A stretch of DNA of 60,720 nt, from positions 1 through 60,720 of IMG/VR virus record IMGVR_UViG_3300009168_000011. One strand, written 5' to 3'. The notes under the pieces were generated by a model. The model did no database searches and had not been told where the DNA came from. It saw nothing but the letters and a program-made list of their open reading frames with translations. Below, one piece after another: positions 33,035-40,964 of this stretch; the first letter of the stretch is position 1, and each line of letters begins with the position of its first letter. The position numbers were made by a program, and so were the translations under genes. Source of the DNA: a virus.

Positions 33035-35353
33035 CTACTGCCTAGGCGGCGAGAAGTTGTCCGTGATCGGAGCCTCGCTCCCCATCAGCGACTGGCCTGA
33101 CGGGCTCGGCCCGCCGGGACTGACTGGAGTAGGCGGCACCGGTCCCGCCTGCGGAGCCATCTGGCCGGTCGCCTGCGCCGCCATCGCGTCCTGTGCCAAC
33201 CGCATGCGGATAACATCCAAGGGGGGCACGACGCTATCGGTGTCGATGTCGAGCGCCTTGGCGCTTTCCCTCAGGAGCGCTGCGCGACCCTCGACCCCGA
33301 CGATCTGCATGTCGACCGGGTTGGCGGTGGCGGCGAGGAACTCGGTGCGGCGAAGCTGGGCGCTCTCCTTGGCAACCAGTGACGAGGCTCCACGGGCGAT
33401 CACCTGCACGTCGCCCTTTAGCGCGGGGTCGAGTGCATAGCGCATGTTGTACTGGTAGAGCCTCTCAAGCAGGGGGCCCAGTACGTTGCTGTCGATCCCC
33501 GCGACCACCTGCTTGATCACCCGGCTGGCGTTGTTCATCAGCATGCTGAGACCGCTCGCTGTGCGACCGGCCCCGCCTGCGTCGCCGACGAGATATTTGG
33601 GCAGGCCCGAATACTCGTCGGCGAGGTTGGAGAAGAACTCGAACACCCGCATCAGTTCGTTGACGCGGCTGTCGGGCTGGAAGAACTCCATCGGTTTCTG
33701 GTTGGTCCCGAACGGGTCGGTGGTGACCTGCCAGATGCGCCACGGGATGAGGCTGGTGATGTTCTCGCCTGACGCAAGGCGGTCGGTGTTGATGACGACC
33801 TGCGGCCCGGATGCTATGGAGGCTTTGTTGACCACTGCCCGAGCGAGGGCATTGGTGATTGACTGGGAGGGTGCAACCAAGTCATGGACCGAACGTCCCC
33901 AGAAGCTGTCCGGCACGTCCTCGTACGAAGCCCGATAGTAGGGGCGGCGATAGAGTGGGTCGCCGTTGAGCACCGCCTTGATCACGTATGTCCCGATGAT
34001 CCAGACCTCCGCCTCGTACTCCTTGGCTACGTCCGGGACCTCACCTTCGGACAGGCCGAAATCGCGAAGCATCTGCCCCGACACGCAGCCAAAAAACTGT
34101 AGCGCGTCGATCCGGGTATCGGCAGGAGCGTTGCCCTCGCGCCCGCCGTGGGTGCCGGTGGCGACCCCCGGCAGTCCCTTGGCGCTGGCAATGGGCGAGG
34201 CAGCGTAGCTGGTCCAGTCCGACAGGCCGCCGCGACCGTGGTCTTCGAGGACCAGCTTGATCGCGCCGTTGTCGTAGCCCGGCACATCCAAGAGTTCGGT
34301 CAAGTGCCGTCTGGAAAGACGGTGCTTCTCAATGATGTAGCCGTCGTTGGGGTGCTTGGCTCCGGGTGACGGCCAGACCATGGAAGGATCGACCCGCTCG
34401 AACTCAACGACCAGCTGGACCTCGACAGTTGGGGCTCCGGGGGTCGGACCGGAGGAGGTCGCTTGGCTGGCTTGGGCGGGGCCGGACGGGGAGCCGATGT
34501 CGTTGGCGGCAACGGCGGGGAGTTGCTGCGGCTTGTAGGTCAGCTTCGGTTTGCGGCGCAGGACGGGGCCCTTCAGTATGGCTGCCGGGTAGATGGTGAT
34601 GTCGTCGATGAAGGCGGCGACCGCCTCCAGCCAGCCGCCGTCGAGTAGCTGGTCCTCCATCTTGTCGGCCATCTTGCCAGCGGCATCGCGGGCGAACGCC
34701 TTGACCCTCGCGTCCTTCAGTTCGCGGAGGGTCTTGATCAGGGACTGCTCCTGATCGGGGTTAAGCGGGGTGCCCGCGATCATGGCGTCGCGGATCACCC
34801 CAGCTGCTTGGATGATGGCCTGCTCGTCCGCTTCAGGGGGGACGTCCGGAACGGGCGATGGGGCCAAGGTCCAAGGTCGGTCGACGCCAGTGGCCAAGAG
34901 GATGTCGCGCAGCCAGCTGGAGGCGGCACGGCATTTGACACTGGTCAGGTTCATGTAGACTTCAGAGCCGCCCATCTTCCTGATCTCGGAGAGCTTGCTC
35001 TGGGAGTATACCCCTCGTCGAGCCAAGAGGGCCGAGGCCATCCGGTCGTCAATGCCTTGGCTTGATCGGGCTGAGTAGGCGGCTGTGAAAGCAGATCGGA
35101 CGTGCGCGGCAAGGCTGGAGATGAACGGCTGGGTCTGTCGAAGCTGGGCGGCACGGCGGGCCTCCTCTGCTAGAGTTGCACCTAGGGATTTCGCAGTCAC
35201 CAGCCCATTGCTGATGACGACGGTGGAGCGGGGAGTGATCGCGGCAGGGACTTCGATTGGAAGTCCCGTAGGGGACAGGCCACGCTCACGATTGGCCGGG
35301 TCATTGGTACGACCGGGGGGCGTGAATGGCGGGCGGACTGGGGTTGACGCCAT
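33035..35353 (-). CDS. Portal protein, P22-like
   Basis: A 772-residue protein, similar in length to P22-type portals. It has a helical N-terminal wing, a central region with F-F-Q-P-D-S-R-V-N-E-L-M and E-Y-S-G-L-P-K-Y-L-V-G, the G-G-A-G-R-T-A-S-G-L-S-M-L-M segment that marks the stem and clip of podovirus portals, and a disordered Pro/Gln-rich C-terminus. It would form the dodecameric ring for DNA entry. The upstream 92 bp separates it from a divergent small membrane protein gene and should contain its promoter, though I see no strong one. Confidence 0.88.
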   Translation of the reverse strand: MASTPVRPPFTPPGRTNDPANRERGLSPTGLPIEVPAAITPRSTVVISNGLVTAKSLGATLAEEARRAAQLRQTQPFISSLAAHVRSAFTAAYSARSSQGIDDRMASALLARRGVYSQSKLSEIRKMGGSEVYMNLTSVKCRAASSWLRDILLATGVDRPWTLAPSPVPDVPPEADEQAIIQAAGVIRDAMIAGTPLNPDQEQSLIKTLRELKDARVKAFARDAAGKMADKMEDQLLDGGWLEAVAAFIDDITIYPAAILKGPVLRRKPKLTYKPQQLPAVAANDIGSPSGPAQASQATSSGPTPGAPTVEVQLVVEFERVDPSMVWPSPGAKHPNDGYIIEKHRLSRRHLTELLDVPGYDNGAIKLVLEDHGRGGLSDWTSYAASPIASAKGLPGVATGTHGGREGNAPADTRIDALQFFGCVSGQMLRDFGLSEGEVPDVAKEYEAEVWIIGTYVIKAVLNGDPLYRRPYYRASYEDVPDSFWGRSVHDLVAPSQSITNALARAVVNKASIASGPQVVINTDRLASGENITSLIPWRIWQVTTDPFGTNQKPMEFFQPDSRVNELMRVFEFFSNLADEYSGLPKYLVGDAGGAGRTASGLSMLMNNASRVIKQVVAGIDSNVLGPLLERLYQYNMRYALDPALKGDVQVIARGASSLVAKESAQLRRTEFLAATANPVDMQIVGVEGRAALLRESAKALDIDTDSVVPPLDVIRMRLAQDAMAAQATGQMAPQAGPVPPTPVSPGGPSPSGQSLMGSEAPITDNFSPPRQ

Positions 35354-35445
35354 GGCAGTGGTTTACCACCACATGAGGCAGACGGATAGGGGTCAGGCGG
35401 CCTCGGTAGAAGTACTGAGTTTCTGGCGATATAGGACATACTGAC

Positions 35446-35550
35446 ATGCGTGATGATATGGATACGGGTCCTGACCCGATCTTGGTTTGGGGGTGGATAG
35501 CCTTGGTGGTGCTCGGGGCAGCCCTGCTGATCTACAACGTGGCCAGATAG
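35446..35550 (+). CDS. Tiny single-pass membrane protein
   Basis: A 34-residue protein: an acidic N-terminus (M-R-D-D-M-D-T-G) and one membrane helix with W-G-W-I-A-L-V-V-L-G-A-A-L-L. The reading frame is clean but it has no strong ribosome binding site. It overlaps the end of the convergent HNH gene by 19 bases. It could be a lysis or envelope protein, but there is no direct evidence. Confidence 0.5.
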   Translation: MRDDMDTGPDPILVWGWIALVVLGAALLIYNVAR

Positions 35551-35849
35551 TGGTCGGAGTTTTCCTTCTGCGTCACGTAGGCGAGGTTCGACAGCCGGTT
35601 GTTGGTCTTGTCGAAGTCGTCGTGGTTAGTTTCCATACCCGGCAGCCGGGGCCCGACGAACGCACGTAGCACGAGGTGGTGGACGAAGTAGCGATAACGC
35701 ACGCCGTCGATGACCACCCTGACACGCAGATACCCCTTTATGTTGGGGTCCGCCCGGAGCGGAAAGGCGAACATCTTCACCCCCGAGCACACCTCGCCCT
35801 CGTCGGAAACAAGGAGGGGAAGACCCGGAACGACGCGCCAGTTGGCCAT
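35532..35849 (-). CDS. HNH homing-type endonuclease with NUMOD4-like N-terminus
   Basis: A 105-residue protein when started at the ATG at 35849; the NUMOD4 pattern begins directly at W-R-V-V-P-G-L-P-L-L-V-S-D-E-G-E-V, so the longer form from 35894 or 35987 is less likely. The HNH_3 part is H-H-L-V-L-R-A-F, then T-N-H-D-D-F-D-K-T-N-N-R-L-S-N-L and E-N-S-D-H, with the metal-binding and catalytic His/Asn in place. Such genes are mobile within phage genomes and cut intronless alleles of neighbours. It sits beside the portal gene in a poorly expressed position between larger units. A weak promoter (TTGACC near 35879-35884) lies upstream. Confidence 0.8.
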   Translation of the reverse strand: MANWRVVPGLPLLVSDEGEVCSGVKMFAFPLRADPNIKGYLRVRVVIDGVRYRYFVHHLVLRAFVGPRLPGMETNHDDFDKTNNRLSNLAYVTQKENSDHYLATL

Positions 35850-36065
35850 GGGACCGGCGTAGTGTGTCAGTGTGTAGCGGTCAAGTGTCACCATGGTTAC
35901 AGTCGGTTTGAAAATGGTGCGTGCATTAAGCGGCTGGGGTATGTCTCTGCGTGGGCCGGGGCCATGGTCCCATACCCCTCCCCCCACCCCCCTGCCCTAG
36001 TCCCCTAGCGCCTTCGCCCATCCCCTTGGCCATGTCCGGGCGGGCACCTGCTATCCCTTTGATAT

Positions 36066-36086
36066 CATTTGGTTTTTAATCAAATG
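36066..36086 (-). repeat. Seven-copy intergenic element, site 2
   Basis: Read on the - strand: core TTGATTAAAAACCAA flanked by CAT and ATG. It lies 18 bases after the terminator of the - strand gene at 36160 and upstream of the HNH gene. The remaining bases between 35895 and 36066 show nothing else that I can assign. Confidence 0.8.
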
Positions 36087-36103
36087 CCCTAAACGCTAGG
36101 CAC

Positions 36104-36136
36104 AAAAAAACCCGCCATGGCCTAGGCCATGGCGGG
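36104..36136 (-). terminator. Intrinsic terminator with a perfect palindromic stem
   Basis: Bases 36111-36136 are a perfect 26-bp palindrome (11-bp stem CCCGCCATGGC with a CTAG loop), followed on the - strand by seven T (36104-36110). It lies 24 bases after the stop of the gene at 36160-36918. The stem can fold on both strands, but only the - strand has the T run. Confidence 0.85.
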
Positions 36137-36159
36137 TGAGGTATCAGGTGAGGGAAGCG

Positions 36160-36918
36160 CTACGCCTTGGGCGGTGCCTGCAGCCAAGCAATCAGCGCCG
36201 CCTTGCGGGAGGTAAGCGCCCGGAGCAACAGGTCCCCGTTTTTCGCGTTCCCCATCAGCATCGCGGCGGCATCCTCCCGCGCCTTCTTGGTGTCAATGGC
36301 GGGCGGCACCGGCGGCGCGGCATCGGCGCTAGCGGGCTTGCCAGCCACCTGAGGCGCTACTGGAGCGGCGGGAGGTGCAATCGGTGCCGGTGCCTTCGCG
36401 GCGGCCTCTGCAGCCACTGCAGCGGCCTTGGCGGCGGCCTCCGCCTTCTGCGCGTCGGTGCGATTGTCGCCGCCGCTCCCGGCCTTGATGACAGAGAGAC
36501 CGGCCTTGCGTTGCGCCTCCCGGAGCAATTCAAGGTAAGCCGTGTCACTGAGCGGCTTTTCCGCGCCGCTCTTTTTCAGAACAGCGGCGCGCGTCGGGAT
36601 TGCCTTGCCAGCCGCCTGCAGGTTAGCGGCGCGCAGCATCACCTGCCCAGCGTTGCCAGTGACATAGCCCAGCACCGCCTTGCAATGGTTCATCAGCGCT
36701 CCCTCATAGGCATCGCAGAAGGCGGTATAGCCGAGCGGCTCGACGTGGGCCGCCGCAATCGCCGCGCCGAACGCCTTGCCAATCTCGACGTTGAGAGTGA
36801 CAATCTTTTCCTGAGCGCCCTTCGCCTTCTGCAGGAAAGGATCGGTTGCGGCGAGCGCCACCGGCAACAGGGCTTCGACGTTGGCGGGAACGGCGGGAGC
36901 TTCAAACGATAGTGTCAT
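36160..36918 (-). CDS. Ala-rich protein from an independent transcription unit, function unknown
   Basis: A 252-residue protein; AAGGA lies before the ATG at 36918. Residues 1-150 look folded and helical (A-F-C-D-A-Y-E-G-A-L-M-N-H-C-K-A-V-L-G-Y-V), and 155-220 are an Ala/Pro-rich linker, with a small helical end (L-L-L-R-A-L-T-S-R-K-A-A-L-I-A-W-L). The gene has its own promoter (36971-36999) and its own strong terminator, so it is expressed alone, opposite to the MoxR-VWA operon and beside the putative origin. This isolation suggests a regulator or a replication or host-takeover factor, but no family is recognised. Confidence 0.8.
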   Translation of the reverse strand: MTLSFEAPAVPANVEALLPVALAATDPFLQKAKGAQEKIVTLNVEIGKAFGAAIAAAHVEPLGYTAFCDAYEGALMNHCKAVLGYVTGNAGQVMLRAANLQAAGKAIPTRAAVLKKSGAEKPLSDTAYLELLREAQRKAGLSVIKAGSGGDNRTDAQKAEAAAKAAAVAAEAAAKAPAPIAPPAAPVAPQVAGKPASADAAPPVPPAIDTKKAREDAAAMLMGNAKNGDLLLRALTSRKAALIAWLQAPPKA

Positions 36919-36970
36919 GGTGGTTTCCTTCGGTACTAGAGACGTCGGCGTCATCCTGCCGACCCCATGC

Positions 36971-36999
36971 AGTATAAAGAGTGACACACTGACAGTCCA
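36971..36999 (-). promoter_or_regulatory. Promoter of the gene at 36160-36918
   Basis: On the - strand: TGGACT, 17-bp spacer, TATACT (36971-36976, a five-of-six match to TATAAT). The spacer contains two direct TGTCA units in GTCAGTGTGTCAC, a motif that recurs at other promoters of this region. Confidence 0.55.
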
Positions 37000-37014
37000 G
37001 ACAAACCGTCTATT

Positions 37015-37035
37015 TATTTGATTAAAAATCAAATG
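37015..37035 (+). repeat. Seven-copy intergenic element, site 3
   Basis: Core TTGATTAAAAATCAA on the + strand, flanked by TAT and ATG; with its flanks this is the most symmetrical copy. It lies between the divergent promoter of the 36160 gene and the iteron-like repeats. Confidence 0.8.
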
Positions 37036-37040
37036 GAGGC

Positions 37041-37071
37041 TGTGTGTCAGGAGATGATATACTGACACACA
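37041..37071. promoter_or_regulatory. Inverted repeat overlapping an extended -10 promoter
   Basis: TGTGTGTCAG (37041-37050) and CTGACACACA (37062-37071) form a perfect 10-bp inverted repeat with an 11-bp spacer. The spacer carries TGATATACT, an extended -10 element with TATACT at 37058-37063. A protein bound to the repeat would cover this promoter, as an operator does. Confidence 0.5.
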
Positions 37072-37080
37072 TGACAACCG

Positions 37081-37420
37081 TTCGCCGAGCGGGGGGCGCG
37101 CGTGCGCGCGGCACGCACTTGGTACTTGGTACTTGGTATGGCGCTTGGCATGCGGGGATTTCGGCGCATACTTGGTATGGCTGGTGGTTTCTGACATGCA
37201 CATTTGAGGGGGTATACTAGCGGGGTGCCTTGTGGCTTTCAGCACATAAATCTGGCTGTTTTCTCTAGTTTCTTTCTTATATTTATATCAATATATACAT
37301 CTACAATAGAACAATGAGTTTTAACACATACGACGCGCGCGAGACTTTGACTGCTTGGGATGCAAATCGACCGCAAAAAACGTAATAATAAAGCCTCTAT
37401 TAAAACTCGCTGTTGTATTG
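37081..37420. other. Candidate replication origin: iteron-like repeats next to an AT-rich tract
   Basis: ACTTGGT occurs three times in tandem at 37117-37137 and again at 37170-37176; the 13-mer TACTTGGTATGGC occurs at 37130 and 37169, with a degenerate copy between. An alternating GC stretch precedes them. Downstream, 37240-37320 is strongly AT-rich in an otherwise GC-rich genome. Iterons beside an AT-rich unwinding region are the classic form of an origin. No gene can be supported here; short frames through this region have a composition unlike the rest of the genome. Confidence 0.45.
37191..37218 (+). promoter_or_regulatory. Promoter upstream of the 37484 gene
   Basis: CTGACA (37191-37196), 16-bp spacer, TATACT (37213-37218). 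It would give a leader of about 260 bases passing through the AT-rich tract. Confidence 0.45.
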
Positions 37421-37483
37421 TACAAGGCCAAAACTCGGCATCCTCCGCAGTTTCCCGCCACGCGATCCACAATGGAGACCAAT

Positions 37484-38473
37484 ATGATACCCGGCCCAAA
37501 ACCGTCCATTTTGCTCAATCCGAGCGACTTCCCCGTCCCCGCCAACTGTTTTTACCCCTGTTTCTGCCCCTCATGCCGCCCGCGCGTGCGGCGCACGCGT
37601 GCCCTTTTGCAGCCCCTCGAAGCCTTTTTAACGCCCCGAATTGGTGCGCCGATAGCGAACGCGACCAACCGCAATAGCAGCGATGGGCTCTTGGAATTGT
37701 ACACGCCCCTGCTGTGCCGCAAACACTCGGGAGGGCGGCAAACAGTGAAACTGTATGCCGAGCCGTCCTTCATCATCCGACGCCGGAGGGTACTTGCCTT
37801 CCTCTACCGCTGTATGACCACGCCGCAGGATGTCGAAGATTACATCCGCCTCATCCCGTCCCGTACGTGGCTGCCGGTGCCTCCGGACAACTTCGACGGC
37901 CACGACCTCGACGCGCCCCTGATCCGCAATATCCGCAAGGCGCTGACCGACGCCGGGATGATGCTCGACGTGCCGCTGTTCGGCAACCGCCTCAACGCGC
38001 CGTTGATTACCTCTGCCGCGTTCGTTGCCGACAAGCTCGACGACCTCGCCAACCTCATTACGCCATCTGCCGCTGTCCTGCTGGTCAGCCAGTGGGCCGC
38101 CCTCTGCGCCAAGGACGGCGCGGTGGACGACCCCAACGAGACCGTCCGTACCATCGCCAAGCGCGTCGCGTTCGAGCCAGACCCGCGTGATGTCTGGCCG
38201 TGGGTGCCCCGCTGGGGTCCGGCGCAGATCGGGCCCGAAGATACCGTCAACACCCGTCCCGGCCTCGTCGTCCCGAGAGAGCTTCGCCGCTGGTGGAACT
38301 TCAACGTAACGATGCTCCGGCCCGATGCCTTCGCCTACGAACGCGATCCCGACGCCTTGTCCCGCCGCGAACAGCTGCGGGATCAGCTGTACATGATGCC
38401 GACCTCGACCACGCAGCAGTCCGCTGCGCCGCGCGTGGTAGCCTCGGTAAATCCACCGCCACTGGCACCATGA
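37484..38473 (+). CDS. Unknown protein encoded directly after the putative origin
   Basis: A 329-residue protein. The ATG at 37484 is chosen because GGAG lies six to seven bases before it; an ATG at 37472 is also in frame. The N-terminus has a Cys cluster C-F-Y-P-C-F-C-P-S-C-R followed by a basic stretch, which may bind zinc and nucleic acid. The centre is helical with L-A-N-L-I-T-P-S-A-A-V-L-L, and W-P-W-V-P-R-W-G-P is a Trp-rich motif. No family is recognised. Location suggests an origin-binding or replication role, by inference only. Confidence 0.7.
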   Translation: MIPGPKPSILLNPSDFPVPANCFYPCFCPSCRPRVRRTRALLQPLEAFLTPRIGAPIANATNRNSSDGLLELYTPLLCRKHSGGRQTVKLYAEPSFIIRRRRVLAFLYRCMTTPQDVEDYIRLIPSRTWLPVPPDNFDGHDLDAPLIRNIRKALTDAGMMLDVPLFGNRLNAPLITSAAFVADKLDDLANLITPSAAVLLVSQWAALCAKDGAVDDPNETVRTIAKRVAFEPDPRDVWPWVPRWGPAQIGPEDTVNTRPGLVVPRELRRWWNFNVTMLRPDAFAYERDPDALSRREQLRDQLYMMPTSTTQQSAAPRVVASVNPPPLAP

Positions 38474-38489
38474 GACCCATATTTAGTCC

Positions 38490-38518
38490 TTGACACGCCT
38501 GACACATTAGTCTATGCT
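38490..38518 (+). promoter_or_regulatory. Sigma70-type promoter of the MoxR-VWA operon
   Basis: TTGACA (38490-38495), 17-bp spacer containing CCTGACAC, TATGCT (38513-38518). The start site would fall near 38525, exactly at the first leader hairpin. Confidence 0.65.
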
Positions 38519-38523
38519 TCTGA

Positions 38524-38564
38524 CTGGCTTGGAGTTCGTCCAAGCCAGCCGGGGGCAGCCCCGG
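38524..38564 (+). promoter_or_regulatory. Leader hairpins of the ATPase mRNA
   Basis: Two adjacent stems: CTGGCTTGG with CCAAGCCAG (38524-38548, 9 bp) and CCGGGG with CCCCGG (38549-38564, 6 bp, loop GCAG). They are followed directly by element site 4 and then the ribosome binding site. They could stabilise the 5' end or take part in leader control. Confidence 0.5.
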
Positions 38565-38565
38565 T

Positions 38566-38586
38566 CACTTGATTAAAAAGCAAATG
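38566..38586 (+). repeat. Seven-copy intergenic element, site 4
   Basis: Core TTGATTAAAAAGCAA, flanked by CAC and ATG, in the leader of the ATPase gene, 16 bases before its start codon. Confidence 0.8.
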
Positions 38587-38602
38587 ACAAGGACCCGACC
38601 TA

Positions 38603-39622
38603 ATGCGCATTTCCGAAATCGAAGCCCTGCTTCCGACCCTGTTCCACGCCAACATTCCCGTCTACCTGCGCGGCGATCCCGGCGTCGGCAAGACCGAGAT
38701 GGCGATTGCCGCTGCCGTCGATATCGGCGCGGAGGTGATCTACTTCCACGCTCCCACGATGAACCCCGAGGACCTCGGCGTGCCCGACATGAGCGCCAAG
38801 GAACTGACCTTCAAGGTCAACTCCAGCATGCCGGTCTACGGCTCCAAGTGGGACAAGGCGGTCAACCCCGACGCGCCTGACCTGATCGCGGTGATCATCG
38901 ACGAACTGCCGCAGTCCGACCACGGCGTGCAGAAGTCGCTCGCCAACGTCATTCAGGCGAGGGAACTCTACGGCCACAAGATGCTGCCCAACGTCCGCTT
39001 CCTCTCGACCGGCAACCGGGCCGAGAACCGGGCCGGTGCGGGCAAGCTGCTCGGCCACTTCGCCAACCGCTGGTGCTTCCTCGACGTCGACTTCTTCATC
39101 GACGATTTCCTCGACTGGTCGCTCAAGCATCAGGTCCACCCGGTGCTGCGTGCCTTCGCCAAGTTCGATAGCAAGCAGATGAACGAGTACAAGGCCGACC
39201 GCGAGGTCAACCCGACCCCTCGTGCATGGGTCCAGCGCGTTGCGCCGCTGCTCGACGCCGGGCTCCCGGTCAACCTGCTCTACGAGGCCGTCAAGGGCTC
39301 CGTCGGCGAGGGCCCGGCGACCGTGTTCCAGTCGTTCGTGAAGATGGCCAGCCACTTGAACATCGACGCGCTCATGGCCGACCCCAAGGGCTACCCGATG
39401 CCGACCGAGAGCAGCATCCTGTACGTGCTCTCGACCACGCTGGCGATGAAGTCGACGACCAAGAACTTCGCCACCATCATGGAAATCTCGAAGCGCCTGC
39501 CGCCCGAGTTCTCGGTGCTTCTCGTCTTGGAGGCGTCCAAGGTCGAGCCGCGCATCATGTCCACCCCTGCCTATCAGGAGTGGGCGACCGGTCCGGGTGC
39601 CAAGGTGCTCGGCATCTCATGA
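38603..39622 (+). CDS. MoxR-type AAA+ ATPase
   Basis: A 339-residue ATPase preceded by AAGGA. Walker A is G-D-P-G-V-G-K-T at 24-31, Walker B is I-A-V-I-I-D-E-L with D100/E101, and sensor 1 is the Asn in L-S-T-G-N-R near 138. The order and length fit the MoxR branch, whose members act with VWA proteins as chaperone-like machines that insert metals or remodel complexes. Its VWA partner is encoded at 41314 in the same operon. Expression is from promoter 38490-38518 through a structured leader. Identity as an AAA+ ATPase is clear; its target in the infected cell is unknown. Confidence 0.88.
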   Translation: MRISEIEALLPTLFHANIPVYLRGDPGVGKTEMAIAAAVDIGAEVIYFHAPTMNPEDLGVPDMSAKELTFKVNSSMPVYGSKWDKAVNPDAPDLIAVIIDELPQSDHGVQKSLANVIQARELYGHKMLPNVRFLSTGNRAENRAGAGKLLGHFANRWCFLDVDFFIDDFLDWSLKHQVHPVLRAFAKFDSKQMNEYKADREVNPTPRAWVQRVAPLLDAGLPVNLLYEAVKGSVGEGPATVFQSFVKMASHLNIDALMADPKGYPMPTESSILYVLSTTLAMKSTTKNFATIMEISKRLPPEFSVLLVLEASKVEPRIMSTPAYQEWATGPGAKVLGIS

Positions 39623-39699
39623 TCGAGGATGACGAGAGCACCGTCTACGCCATGATCTTCATGTGGCTGGTGATCGGCTTCCTGATCATCGCCAACTGA
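39619..39699 (+). CDS. 26-residue membrane protein coupled to the ATPase
   Basis: Begins by ATGA overlap with the ATPase stop, so it is probably translated by coupling. An acidic N-terminus (M-I-E-D-D-E-S-T) precedes one hydrophobic helix (M-I-F-M-W-L-V-I-G-F-L-I-I-A). It could tether the ATPase to the membrane or be an independent small membrane protein. Confidence 0.55.
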   Translation: MIEDDESTVYAMIFMWLVIGFLIIAN

Positions 39700-39718
39700 T
39701 TTGCTTTTTAATCAAGTG
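39698..39718 (-). repeat. Seven-copy intergenic element, site 5
   Basis: Read on the - strand: core TTGATTAAAAAGCAA flanked by CAC and ATC. It overlaps the stop codon of the 26-residue gene and is the only copy in this operon with the opposite orientation to transcription. Confidence 0.8.
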
Positions 39719-39741
39719 GGGCGGCGATCCTGCCGCCCCAC
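39716..39741 (+). promoter_or_regulatory. GC-rich hairpin between ATPase and DUF3150-like genes
   Basis: Perfect 10-bp stem GTGGGGCGGC and GCCGCCCCAC with a 6-base loop, touching element site 5. There is no T run, so it is not a standard intrinsic terminator; it may process or protect mRNA. Confidence 0.5.
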
Positions 39742-39759
39742 AAAACCAAGGAAAACAAC

Positions 39760-40632
39760 ATGTCCGATATCACTTTCGCCTCCTCGACCATGCTGCTGTC
39801 GCTCAACATCTCGATCTGGTCCGGCAACAAGCTTGACAAGGGCGAGACCGCCGACGTTCGCTCCCGCACCGGTGCCCGGCAGGGTGCCGTCCGGGTCCAC
39901 AAGTCGCTGCTGCCTGACGCTCAGGAACTGCTCGACCTGCGCCGCCACGCCACCCTCGTCCGCGAGTTCTTCAACGCCCGCACCGCGCCGTGGGCTGGCG
40001 ACATGCGGATCATGCGGTCCGACGCCTACCTCGACTTCTCTCAGGAGTTGGCCGCCCACAAGCGCCACTTCTCGGTGCTGGTCGAGCGGCTGGTCGACGC
40101 CTACGAACTGCGTGTCAACGAGGCCCGCACCCGGCTCGGCACGATGTTCGATCCCGCCGACTACCCCGATGTCCGGGATATCCGCAACGCCCACGGCTTC
40201 GCCGTCCGCGTGGCACCGACCCCGTCCGTCAAGGACTGGCGTCTCGACCTCAACGACGAGGTGATGGGCGACCTGCGCCGTGATCTGGAGGAACAGAGCA
40301 ACTCCGCCATGCAGGGTGCGCTGGCCGACGTGGCGTCACGCATTGCCGAGGTGGCGAAGCGGGCTCACGAGCGCCTGTCCGACCCGTCGGCGATCTTCAG
40401 GGACAGCCTGATCGGCAACATCGACGAACTTGTCGGCCTGCTGCCGATCCTCAACGTCGCCAACGATCCGCAGCTGGACGACCTCGCCACCAACCTCCGC
40501 CTGTCGGTGTTCGGGGTCACTCCCGAGGTGCTCCGTGCCGACCCGCTGGTGCGCCGCGAGAAGGCCACCGAGATGGGCCAGCTTGCCGCCAACGCCGAGG
40601 CGCTGGCCGACCTGTTCGGAGGTGCACGCTGA
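39760..40632 (+). CDS. DUF3150-like partner protein of the MoxR-VWA module
   Basis: A 290-residue helical protein; AAGGA precedes the ATG. It begins with a beta region (S-S-T-M-L-L-S-L-N-I-S-I-W), has a conserved-looking S-L-L-P-D-A-Q-E-L, and continues as long helices (R-R-H-A-T-L-V-R-E-F-F, L-A-A-H-K-R-H-F-S-V-L-V-E-R-L). Phage proteins of this appearance encoded next to MoxR ATPases are annotated DUF3150; I make that match from memory and cannot test it. A structural partner or substrate of the ATPase is the likely role. Confidence 0.6.
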   Translation: MSDITFASSTMLLSLNISIWSGNKLDKGETADVRSRTGARQGAVRVHKSLLPDAQELLDLRRHATLVREFFNARTAPWAGDMRIMRSDAYLDFSQELAAHKRHFSVLVERLVDAYELRVNEARTRLGTMFDPADYPDVRDIRNAHGFAVRVAPTPSVKDWRLDLNDEVMGDLRRDLEEQSNSAMQGALADVASRIAEVAKRAHERLSDPSAIFRDSLIGNIDELVGLLPILNVANDPQLDDLATNLRLSVFGVTPEVLRADPLVRREKATEMGQLAANAEALADLFGGAR

Positions 40633-40964
40633 TGGCCCAGCAAGTGATCGTGCTGCGCAGGGACGGCCACGTCGTCGCCTATCACAGCGACCTGTCAGGT
40701 GGGCTGGAGCAGGCGTTCCAGACTGCGCTGGCTGCCCAGCGCAGGGCCGAGGCGAGGGAGCCCGATGCCAAGTTCGCCCTGTCCATCGAGCCGGTGTCAG
40801 CGGTGAAAACCGTGCAGTACAAGCACGGTGGCAGGTGGCACAACATCGAGGGGCATGGCTGCGCCGACGAGGCGGAGATGCAGGAGTACGTGGACACACT
40901 CAGCAAGTATGGCCCCGGCCTCCGCGTTGCCGATGTCACCACCAACGGGGAGGTCGCGAAGTGA
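40632..40964 (+). CDS. Small protein of the MoxR-VWA operon, function unknown
   Basis: A 110-residue protein that starts by a TGATG overlap with the previous stop. It is alpha/beta (Q-Q-V-I-V-L-R-R-D-G-H-V-V-A-Y, then a long helix, then V-Q-Y-K-H-G-G-R-W-H-N-I-E-G-H). No family is recognised. Confidence 0.75.
   Translation: MAQQVIVLRRDGHVVAYHSDLSGGLEQAFQTALAAQRRAEAREPDAKFALSIEPVSAVKTVQYKHGGRWHNIEGHGCADEAEMQEYVDTLSKYGPGLRVADVTTNGEVAK

Noticed and set aside
36136-36912. + strand frame of 258 codons opposite the 36160-36918 gene
   Set aside because: The - strand gene has a promoter, ribosome binding site, sensible composition and terminator; the + strand frame has none of these and begins inside the terminator.
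37117-37181. Short tandem repeats as a CRISPR array
   Set aside because: Units are 7 bases with no spacers of regular length, and there are no cas genes; the Cas4-like nuclease at 58480 stands alone.
37239-37499. - strand frame of 86 codons over the AT-rich tract
   Set aside because: No ribosome binding site, odd composition, and it overlaps the start of the 37484 gene; the tract is better explained as regulatory or origin DNA.
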